Shown: positions 1-6,446 of the stretch, one piece after another
How positions within the stretch are numbered: position 1 is the first letter of the stretch
How the letters are laid out: every line of letters starts with the position of its first letter
Assembly (NCBI GenBank): GCA_002784245.1
Contig: PFKL01000053.1
Location: forward strand, 1 to 7,324
Direction of reading: 5' to 3'
DNA: 7,324 bases
From: Comamonadaceae bacterium CG_4_10_14_3_um_filter_60_75
GTDB lineage: Bacteria > Pseudomonadota > Gammaproteobacteria > Burkholderiales > Burkholderiaceae_C
Program-made: the position numbers and the translations under genes
Notes under the pieces: model-generated
Database searches by the model: none
The model's input: the letters and a program-made list of their open reading frames with translations, nothing else
What the model was told of the DNA's origin: nothing

Positions 1-2864
1 AGCTCGGGCTCTTGCGTGCTGGAGCCAATCGCGTCGTCGTCCATGTCAAACAGGCTGCACTGGTTGGCGTTGGCCACCATGGCGGCGCCAAACTCAAAAG
101 CCAGGTCCAGGCTGGCGAGCAAGCTGGCACGATTGAGGTGTATCGCATCAAACGCACCGGCCTTGATCAGCGCTTCAACCGTGCGTTTGTTGATGCGGCT
201 GCGATCGACCCGGGCGCAGAAATCGAACAGGCTTTTGAATGGCCCCTTGACCTCACCGCGCGGGCCCACGCCGCGCCCTTCGCGCGCCGCCACCACCGCC
301 TCGATCGCACTCTGGCCACTGCCCTTGACGGCGCTCAAACCATAGCAGATCACCTTGTCTGACAGCGGTGTGAAACGGCTTTGCCCGCGGTTAACGTCGG
401 GCGACTCAAACGACAACCCCATCTTGATCGCGTCGTCGAGCAACACCTTGAGCTTGTCGGTGTCGTCCATTTCCACCGTCATGTTGGCGCAGAAAAACTC
501 GGCCGTGTAGTGCACCTTGAGCCAGGCGGTGTGGTAGGCCAGCAGCGAGTAGGCGGCGGCGTGCGACTTGTTGAAGCCGTAGCCGGCGAACTTTTCCATC
601 AAGTCAAACACCTCGTCGGCCTTGCTCTCGGAAATGGCGTTCCTGGCGGCGCCGTCGCGAAAGATCTGGCGGTGCTTGGCCATCTCGGCGGCGTCTTTCT
701 TGCCCATGGCGCGGCGCAGCATGTCGGCGCCACCGAGTGAATAGCCACCCAGAATCTGCGCGGTCTGCATCACCTGCTCCTGGTAGACCATGATGCCGTA
801 GGTTTCCGACAGCATGTCGGCCACCAGCGGGTGCGGGTACTCCACCACCTCGCGGCCGTGCTTGCGCGCGACAAAGCTGGGGATCAGGTCCATCGGGCCC
901 GGGCGGTACAAGGCGTTGAGGGCAATCAGGTCTTCCAGCCGCGTCGGCTTGGCGTCGCGCAACATGCCCTGCATGCCGCGCGATTCAAACTGGAACACCG
1001 CCTCGGTCTTGCCTTCCTGGAACAGCTTATAGACGGCCTTGTCGTCGAGCGGCAAATCCTCAAAAGCGAAATTTTCCTGACCCGGATGGCGCGCCATGAT
1101 CAGCTCGCGGGCAATTTCCAGAATGGTCAGCGTGGCCAGACCCAAAAAGTCAAACTTGACCAGTCCCACGGATTCGACGTCGTATTTGTCGTATTGGCTG
1201 ACCGCCGAATCGCTGCCGGGCTGCTGGTACAACGGACAAAAGTCGGTAAGCTTGCCCGGGGCGATCAGCACGCCGCCGGCGTGCATGCCGATGTTGCGCG
1301 TCATGCCCTCCAACTTGCGCGCCAGCTCCAGCAGCGTGTGCACATCTTCTTCTTTGGCCTCGCGCTCGGCCAGCAGCGGCTCGGCCTCGACCGCGTAGAC
1401 CGTCTTGTCGTCGGGCTTTTTGTCGGTTGGCGGCAATTGCAGCGTCACCGACACGCCAGGCTTGTTGGGGATGAGCTTGCTGATGCCGTCGCAAAAGGTG
1501 TAGCTCATGTCGAGCACGCGGCCGACGTCACGGATGGCCGCACGCGCGGCCATGGTGCCAAAGGTGGCGATCTGGCTGACCGCGTCCTTGCCGTATTTCT
1601 GCTTGACGTAATCGATCACCCGGTCGCGGTTGGTCTGGCAAAAGTCGATGTCAAAGTCAGGCATCGACACCCGCTCGGGGTTCAAAAAGCGCTCAAACAG
1701 CAGGTTGTAACGCAGCGGATCCAGGTCGGTGATTTTGAGCGCGTAGGCCACCAGCGAGCCCGCACCCGACCCACGCCCCGGCCCCACCGGGCAACCATTG
1801 TTTTTGGCCCAGTTGATGAAGTCACCCACAATCAAAAAGTAGCCCGGGAAATCCATTGTCAAGATGGTGCCGAGCTCGAACTCAAGCCGCTCAAGGTAGC
1901 GCGGCATTTCTTTGTCGCGCAGCACCGGGTCCGGGTACAGGCGCTGCATGCGCTCTTTGAGCCCCTCGTGCGCGGCGTAACGAAAGTAATCGTTGACTGA
2001 CATCACCTGCCCGTTGACTTGCGGGATCGGGAAGTTGGGCAGTTGCGGCTTTCCCAGCACCAGAGTCAGGTTGCAGCGCTTGGCGATTTCAAGCGTGTTG
2101 GCAATGGCCGAGGGAATGTCAGCAAACAACGCGCACATCTGTGCCGCGCTCTTGAAATACTGCTCACGCGTGAAACGCCGCACCCGCCGCGGGTTGGCCA
2201 GAATCTCACCCTCGGCGATGCAGACACGCGCTTCATGGGCTTCAAAGTCGTCTGGCGTCGCAAACTGCACCGGGTGCGTCGCTACCACCGGCAACTGCAA
2301 GCGCTGCGCCAACTGCACGGCGGCTGCGACGTGTGGCTCGTCTTCGGCGCGGCCGGCGCGTTGCAGCTCAAGATAAAACCGGTGCGCAAACAGACCCGAG
2401 AGTTGCAGTGCCGTGGCCGCGGCGCGCGCTTCGTCGCCCTGCAGCAAGGCCTGGCCGACCGGCCCGGCCTGCGCACCAGACAAGCAAATCAAGCCACCCT
2501 GCAACTCGGTCAGCCACGCCAGACTGACACAGGCATGCGCCTTGCCGCCGTTTTGCGTCCAGGCGCGTGCCAGCAATTCAGACAGGTTCAGGTAGCCCTG
2601 ATGATTCTGCACCAGCAACACGACGCGCGAGAGTTGCGCCGGGTCAGAGGCCAGGCCTTCAAGCCAGATTTCTGCGCCGATAATGGGCTTGACGCCGCGT
2701 TTGCGCCCTTCTTTGTAAAATTTGACCGCGCCAAACAGGTTGGCCAGGTCGGTGATGGCCAACGCCGGCTGTCCGTCTTGAGCGGCGGACTTGACGGTAT
2801 CGTCAATGCGGTTGGTGCCGTCAATGACGGAAAATTCGGTGTGCAGGCGCAGGTGAACAAACAT
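1..2864 (-). CDS. dnaE: DNA polymerase III subunit alpha (partial, 3' end off the left edge)
   Basis: This is the catalytic subunit of the replicative DNA polymerase, which extends DNA in the cytoplasm as part of the Pol III holoenzyme. The first 954 codons are present. Full-length relatives have about 1,160-1,180 residues, so the C-terminal OB-fold and tau-binding region lie outside the window. The N-terminus (MFVHLRLHTEFSVIDG) is the start of the PHP domain. The polymerase core shows GRGSGAGS (residues 363-370) and PDFDIDF (402-408). D405 and D407 match the E. coli catalytic pair D401/D403, and D572 in VKFDFLG matches D555. YGFNKSHAAAYS follows, and QCSLF at 935-939 fits the internal beta-clamp-binding consensus QxxLF. 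No intein or frameshift is seen. The ATG at 2862-2864 begins the conserved FVHLR sequence directly and has no Shine-Dalgarno sequence in front of it. The nearest upstream gene is on the opposite strand, so dnaE probably has its own promoter here. Confidence 0.98.
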   Translation of the reverse strand, partial: MFVHLRLHTEFSVIDGTNRIDDTVKSAAQDGQPALAITDLANLFGAVKFYKEGRKRGVKPIIGAEIWLEGLASDPAQLSRVVLLVQNHQGYLNLSELLARAWTQNGGKAHACVSLAWLTELQGGLICLSGAQAGPVGQALLQGDEARAAATALQLSGLFAHRFYLELQRAGRAEDEPHVAAAVQLAQRLQLPVVATHPVQFATPDDFEAHEARVCIAEGEILANPRRVRRFTREQYFKSAAQMCALFADIPSAIANTLEIAKRCNLTLVLGKPQLPNFPIPQVNGQVMSVNDYFRYAAHEGLKERMQRLYPDPVLRDKEMPRYLERLEFELGTILTMDFPGYFLIVGDFINWAKNNGCPVGPGRGSGAGSLVAYALKITDLDPLRYNLLFERFLNPERVSMPDFDIDFCQTNRDRVIDYVKQKYGKDAVSQIATFGTMAARAAIRDVGRVLDMSYTFCDGISKLIPNKPGVSVTLQLPPTDKKPDDKTVYAVEAEPLLAEREAKEEDVHTLLELARKLEGMTRNIGMHAGGVLIAPGKLTDFCPLYQQPGSDSAVSQYDKYDVESVGLVKFDFLGLATLTILEIARELIMARHPGQENFAFEDLPLDDKAVYKLFQEGKTEAVFQFESRGMQGMLRDAKPTRLEDLIALNALYRPGPMDLIPSFVARKHGREVVEYPHPLVADMLSETYGIMVYQEQVMQTAQILGGYSLGGADMLRRAMGKKDAAEMAKHRQIFRDGAARNAISESKADEVFDLMEKFAGYGFNKSHAAAYSLLAYHTAWLKVHYTAEFFCANMTVEMDDTDKLKVLLDDAIKMGLSFESPDVNRGQSRFTPLSDKVICYGLSAVKGSGQSAIEAVVAAREGRGVGPRGEVKGPFKSLFDFCARVDRSRINKRTVEALIKAGAFDAIHLNRASLLASLDLAFEFGAAMVANANQCSLFDMDDDAIGSSTQEPE

Positions 2865-2870
2865 GGCTGT

Positions 2871-2876
2871 ATTGTA
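2871..2876 (-). promoter_or_regulatory. Possible dnaE -10 element giving a leaderless or near-leaderless mRNA
   Basis: On the minus strand the hexamer TACAAT lies 6 nt before the dnaE ATG, which would place transcription initiation at or next to the start codon. This agrees with the absence of any purine-rich ribosome-binding site before dnaE. I could not find a convincing -35 hexamer at 16-18 bp. The same bases read on the plus strand contain TATTGT (2870-2875), a poor -10 candidate for the divergent regulator gene, also without a clear -35. This is a motif-level guess. Confidence 0.3.
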
Positions 2877-2886
2877 GAAAGGCAAC

Positions 2887-2891
2887 GGGGG
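2887..2891 (+). promoter_or_regulatory. Ribosome-binding site of the response regulator
   Basis: A GGGGG run ends 7 nt before the TTG at 2899. It is a weak Shine-Dalgarno match but correctly spaced. It matters because the frame has a TAG at 2875-2877 and no ATG or GTG between that stop and TTG 2899. The RBS therefore supports TTG as the real start. Confidence 0.5.
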
Positions 2892-2898
2892 CAGTATT

Positions 2899-3549
2899 TT
2901 GAAAATCCTGGTGGTTGACGATCACGCCTTGGTGCGCGAAGGCTTGTCACAAGTGCTGCAAGGCCTGAGCACGACAGAGATAACCGAGGTGCTGCAAGCG
3001 CCACATTGCGCACGCGCGTTTGAGTTGGCGCAGGCGCACCCCGATCTGGACCTGGTGCTGCTGGACTATCACCTGCCCGATATGGACGGCCTGGCCGCGC
3101 TGGCCATTCTGGGCCAGCGCCACCCCGAGCTTCCGGTCGTCATCCTGTCGGGCTCGGCCAATCCGGGCATCATGCAGCGGGCGCTGGAGCGCGGTGCAGC
3201 CGGATTCATCACCAAATCGGGCTTGAGTGACGATTTGCTGGGTGCTTTGCGGCGCGTGCTCGAGGGCGAAGTGGTGGTGCCGGAAGATTTCACAGCATCC
3301 TTGGGCCAGTCCACCCAGGGCACGGCCTTCCAGGCGCCGGTCTTTACGGCGCGCCAGGAAGAAGTGCTCAAATTGTTGCAGCAAGGGCGCAGCAACCGCG
3401 AGATTGGCGAGGCGCTCAATCTGGCCGAAGAGACCATCAAAAGCCATGTCGCCTTGATCTTGCGAACCCTCGGTGTGAAAACGCGCCTGCAGGCCGCCAT
3501 GGAAGCCAGCCGCTGGGGCTACGGCAAGTCAGGGTTTCAGCAGCCCTGA
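2899..3549 (+). CDS. Response regulator, NarL/LuxR family (REC + LuxR-type HTH)
   Basis: This is a 216-residue two-component response regulator, the usual length for the NarL/FixJ/UvrY class. It should be a cytoplasmic transcription factor controlled by phosphorylation. The receiver domain spans about residues 1-120, with the acidic pair D7/D8, phospho-acceptor D56 (LLDYHLPDMDG), S84 and K106 all in place. A linker (about 121-147) leads to a LuxR-type DNA-binding domain (about 148-210), with FTARQEEVLKLL and the recognition-helix region NREIGEALNLAEETIKSHV. The TTG start is forced: an in-frame TAG lies 24 bp upstream, and the next ATG (codon 62) would remove the phosphorylation site. It is divergent from dnaE (34 bp) and convergent with the hybrid kinase gene (11 bp between stops), which makes that kinase its likely partner. 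Its target genes are unknown; the neighbouring receptor operon is a reasonable guess. Confidence 0.93.
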   Translation: MKILVVDDHALVREGLSQVLQGLSTTEITEVLQAPHCARAFELAQAHPDLDLVLLDYHLPDMDGLAALAILGQRHPELPVVILSGSANPGIMQRALERGAAGFITKSGLSDDLLGALRRVLEGEVVVPEDFTASLGQSTQGTAFQAPVFTARQEEVLKLLQQGRSNREIGEALNLAEETIKSHVALILRTLGVKTRLQAAMEASRWGYGKSGFQQP

Positions 3550-3560
3550 GCGGCGGCACC

Positions 3561-5489
3561 TTACTCCACCAATAAACGACGCAGCAGGCTGCGCAGCTTG
3601 GCTGGGCGCACTGGTTTGTGCAACAGGCTGAGCTTGGCGGCTTGGGCCTGTCCGATCAGCGTCGTGTCGGTATCACCACTCATCAGGCAAGCTGGCACGT
3701 CCGCGTTGAGCGCGCTGCGCAACTGACGGATGGTGTCGATGCCGTTGGCGTCGCCGGGCAAGCGGTAATCGCTGACGATGACATCAGGGCGCACACCCTG
3801 TGCCACCTGCTGCAGCGCCGCCAACGTGCCATTGACGCCTACGACCTGCATGCCCCAACCCTGCAATACGCTTTGCAGGGCGGCCAGCGCCAAGGCGTCG
3901 TCTTCAACCACCAAGGCGCGGACACCCTGCAAGTCGGCAAGCGTGTTTTCTTCACCGCCAAACACCACCTCCGAAGCGCTCGGTTGGTCAATAACAGGCA
4001 GCGTCAGACTAACGCGGGTGCCGGCGCCAAGGCGCGAAGTCAACGTGACCGGATGCCCCAGCAGGTCAGCCGTACGCCGCACAATACTCAGTCCCAGCCC
4101 CAAGCCCTTGGTGCGATCACGTGCGGCATTGGCCACCTGAAAAAATTCGTTAAAGACCACCAACAGATGCTCTGGCGCAATACCTACGCCGGTATCCCAC
4201 ACCTGAATCTGTAGCAACCCGAGTGCGCGCTGCTGGCGCACTGCCACCAGTACACCCCCGTGCTCGGTGTAGCGAATGGCGTTGTTCACCAGGTTGAGCA
4301 AGATGCGGTAAACCAGCGTGGCGTCGCTCAAAACCCATGCACCCGTGGGACGAATACGCAAGGCCAAGCCTTTGTCACGGGCTGCGTCAGACAGATCCTG
4401 CGCCAACTGATCAAACAGGGCTGCCAGTGCAAACGGCCGCTTGTTGACTTGCACGGCGCCGGCCTCCAGCCGGGAGACATCGAGCAAGCCGTCGAGCAGG
4501 TTTTGCAGCGCCTGCACCGACGCCTGTACGTTGCCGATCAGCGCGTGCGTTTGCGCGCTGTGTTCCAGTTGCGCCAGGCGTGACACAAACAAACCCAGCG
4601 CGTGCGTTGGTTGTCGCAAGTCATGGCTGGCGGCAGCCAGAAAGCGCGATTTGGCCAGGTTGGCTTTTTCGGCCTCTTCCTTTTTGTCGCGCAGCTCCTG
4701 GGTGGCCAGCGCCACCTGCGCCTGCAGCTCATCGCGGGTGGCCCAGATCTGGTCAGACATGGCGTGGATGCTGACCTGCAAATCGTGCAGTGGGTCGGTT
4801 GGTGAAATTTGTGCGCGCTGCGCATGCACCTGCTGAAAATCAGCTTGGCCAATCTGGTGCACCAGGCTTGAGATTCTGGCGATCGGCAACAACACACCGC
4901 GACTGAGGACAAGCGCCAGCATCATGCCAAACAACAAGCTCAGGCCACCGATGACAGCGCCACCCAGCGCCAAATTGAGCTTTTGGTCATCCACCGTCTG
5001 ACGCGAAAACGCCACCACAACCTGCCCCAATTGCCTGTTTGCCCGCACGGTAGGCTCCGCCGCGCCGTCAAACAAATCATCCAGCGCAATATCACTGGCC
5101 AACACCGGCTGGCTCACCCAATCCAGCCGACGCCTTGGCATATGGCCTTGTGCAGCAAGCAAGCTGGCGGTCAATGCTGGCGCGTCCAGTGGGTTGCCCG
5201 CGCTGGCCAGCACCAATCCCTGGCGGTCGATGATGCCCACCCAGCGCACGTCTGCCTCGTGCAAGGCGCTGGCAGCCAAACCCTGCAACTGCGTCCGGTT
5301 GCCGGCAAATAGCCCGTATTCGCTGGCCATGGCAATCTGTCGTGACACCAATCGATTGCGTTGCTCGTAGGCCGATTGCACATCGTCATAGCGCGCAAAC
5401 AAGGCCCAGGAGGCCAGCAAGGTGCTGATCAGTGCAAGCGGCAACATAGCCGCCAAAAACATGCGTGCGCGAATATCCAAGGTCTTCAT
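3561..5489 (-). CDS. Hybrid sensor histidine kinase with BarA-like periplasmic sensor and C-terminal receiver
   Basis: This is a 642-residue inner-membrane sensor kinase. Transmembrane segment 1 is at about residues 10-31, the periplasmic region at 33-170, transmembrane segment 2 at 173-197, a HAMP-like linker at 198-250 and a coiled coil at about 250-282. The dimerisation domain carries phospho-acceptor H289 in ASHDLRQPTHALGLF. The ATPase domain has an N box (N399/N403), a G1 box (DTGVG, 432-436), an F-box phenylalanine near 446-450 and a G2 box (GLGLG, 462-466). The C-terminal receiver (about 523-640) keeps E529/D530/D531, phospho-acceptor D574 (SDYRLP), S604 and K625. There is no Hpt domain. 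The N-terminal part (IRARM, then a membrane segment, ARYDDVQ and ASEYGLFAGN) resembles, from memory, the sensor region of BarA (PF09984). The ATG overlaps the stop of the binding-protein gene as ATGA (5486-5489), indicating translational coupling. The ligand is unknown. Confidence 0.93.
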   Translation of the reverse strand: MKTLDIRARMFLAAMLPLALISTLLASWALFARYDDVQSAYEQRNRLVSRQIAMASEYGLFAGNRTQLQGLAASALHEADVRWVGIIDRQGLVLASAGNPLDAPALTASLLAAQGHMPRRRLDWVSQPVLASDIALDDLFDGAAEPTVRANRQLGQVVVAFSRQTVDDQKLNLALGGAVIGGLSLLFGMMLALVLSRGVLLPIARISSLVHQIGQADFQQVHAQRAQISPTDPLHDLQVSIHAMSDQIWATRDELQAQVALATQELRDKKEEAEKANLAKSRFLAAASHDLRQPTHALGLFVSRLAQLEHSAQTHALIGNVQASVQALQNLLDGLLDVSRLEAGAVQVNKRPFALAALFDQLAQDLSDAARDKGLALRIRPTGAWVLSDATLVYRILLNLVNNAIRYTEHGGVLVAVRQQRALGLLQIQVWDTGVGIAPEHLLVVFNEFFQVANAARDRTKGLGLGLSIVRRTADLLGHPVTLTSRLGAGTRVSLTLPVIDQPSASEVVFGGEENTLADLQGVRALVVEDDALALAALQSVLQGWGMQVVGVNGTLAALQQVAQGVRPDVIVSDYRLPGDANGIDTIRQLRSALNADVPACLMSGDTDTTLIGQAQAAKLSLLHKPVRPAKLRSLLRRLLVE

Positions 5490-6436
5490 GGCAGACGCTC
5501 CAGCCGCCGCAGCGCTTGGCGCAACTCAACGCCATCGAGCGTCAAGCCCAGGGCACGCGTCACATTGGGATTGACATCCACCAAAAAGTCATCAGGCTCA
5601 ATGGGTTGCTCTGGCAGGTGACCGCTGCGCAGAGCAGCCATCACGACCAACCCAGCCTGCTTGCCAACTTGTGTCGGACTTGAATACAGCGCCAGCGACG
5701 CACCGGCGCGCACATACGCAGTTGAAAACGCCATCATCGGTACACGCGCGCGAAAGCTGGACAACAAAATATTCTGAATACTGGTACTGTTGAACACCAC
5801 TGGGTCGGCCAGCGCCAGAAACACATCACTGCCGTCAAGCACCTCGCGCAGTGCAGGGAAAAGCGCTTGGTCGCTGACCACTTCAGCTGGCCGCACCAGC
5901 AAGGCAGCGCCTTGCGCCTGCGTGCGCAACTCGGGCAATTTAGCAACAGAATCCGGGCCCAGCAACACGCCTATTTGCTGCGCTTGCGGCAGCGCCAGGC
6001 GCACCAGGGCGATTTGCCGACGCAGCGATTGGTCGAGATAGATCGCGCTCAGCTGATCCGAGGCCTTGCGACCGCTCGCCCGCAACAATTGCTCAAAACT
6101 GCGCCGCGGAATGAGTGTGCTCAACACCGGCGCGTTCACATCAACGGCCAGCAGCGACTGCGTCGCCCGAACGCCAAGACCCACAAAGATACGCGCTGGG
6201 CCCAAACGCCCGGCGTCGGCCCGGCGCGTCAGTTCATCCGGTGACAGGACATCAACCGCACCTGCTGACAGACCACTGCGCTGCAGGGCGTCGAGCAAGC
6301 TCCTGGTGGTTTCTGCGTAAGCTGGCGCAGATTCACTGCTGACCAACACCACCTGAGCCGACAGCGGCTGTGCTGACGCAGCCAGAGCCATGCCAAGCAA
6401 GCAACAAAGGATCAGGTGACGCAAGAGTCGACGCAT
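5486..6436 (-). CDS. Periplasmic binding protein, ABC_sub_bind (PF04392-like)
   Basis: This is a 316-residue exported protein. A Sec signal peptide is clear: basic MRRLLRH, a hydrophobic core (about 8-19), and ASA|Q cleavage likely after residue 22. No lipobox is positioned for lipidation, so it should be soluble in the periplasm. The mature part has the two-lobed look of PF04392 binding proteins: a first-lobe segment IFVGLGVRATQSLL (83-96), AIYLDQSLRRQ (131-141) followed by ALPQAQQIGVLLGP (148-161), LADPVVFN (209-216), then VPMMAFSTAYVRAGASLALY (232-251) and the C-terminal VNPNVTRALGLTL (288-300). The length is normal for the family. Family members are usually annotated as ABC transporter substrate-binding proteins, but no permease or ATPase gene is seen here. 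It lies 10 bp after the receptor gene and overlaps the kinase gene by 4 bp, so a role as ligand-binding co-sensor is likely (inference). No good Shine-Dalgarno precedes the ATG. The family call comes from recalled motifs. Confidence 0.85.
   Translation of the reverse strand: MRRLLRHLILCCLLGMALAASAQPLSAQVVLVSSESAPAYAETTRSLLDALQRSGLSAGAVDVLSPDELTRRADAGRLGPARIFVGLGVRATQSLLAVDVNAPVLSTLIPRRSFEQLLRASGRKASDQLSAIYLDQSLRRQIALVRLALPQAQQIGVLLGPDSVAKLPELRTQAQGAALLVRPAEVVSDQALFPALREVLDGSDVFLALADPVVFNSTSIQNILLSSFRARVPMMAFSTAYVRAGASLALYSSPTQVGKQAGLVVMAALRSGHLPEQPIEPDDFLVDVNPNVTRALGLTLDGVELRQALRRLERLP
5498..5501 (-). promoter_or_regulatory. Ribosome-binding site of the hybrid kinase
   Basis: GGAG on the minus strand lies 8 nt before the kinase ATG, inside the last codons of the binding-protein gene. 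It supports the ATG at 5487-5489 as the start and, with the ATGA stop/start overlap, coupled translation of the two genes. Confidence 0.6.
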
Positions 6437-6446
6437 CGGGGACAGC

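Noticed and set aside
831..2000. Long plus-strand open frame (389 codons) opposite dnaE
   Set aside because: It is antisense to strongly conserved DnaE catalytic sequence, rich in His, Gln, Arg and Val as expected of reversed codons in GC-rich DNA, and shows no recognisable domain or RBS.
2019..2918. Plus-strand open frame (299 codons) antisense to the dnaE 5' part and running into the regulator start
   Set aside because: It overlaps the conserved PHP-domain coding of dnaE and the true start of the regulator in a different frame; its composition is that of an antisense shadow.
2588..3013. Minus-strand open frame (141 codons) spanning the dnaE/regulator gap
   Set aside because: It is out of frame with dnaE, overlaps both the dnaE and regulator starts, and has no family resemblance.
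2947..3447. Minus-strand open frame (166 codons) opposite the response regulator
   Set aside because: It is a mirror of a well-conserved REC/HTH gene with shadow-like composition. Antisense transcription here is possible, but a protein is not supported.
3550..3560. Bidirectional terminator between the convergent stops
   Set aside because: The 11-bp gap is too short and has no inverted repeat with a T-run; nothing convincing is seen in the adjacent coding ends either.
3618..4214. Plus-strand open frame (198 codons) opposite the kinase 3' part
   Set aside because: It lies antisense to the conserved receiver and ATPase motifs, with no motif or start signal of its own.
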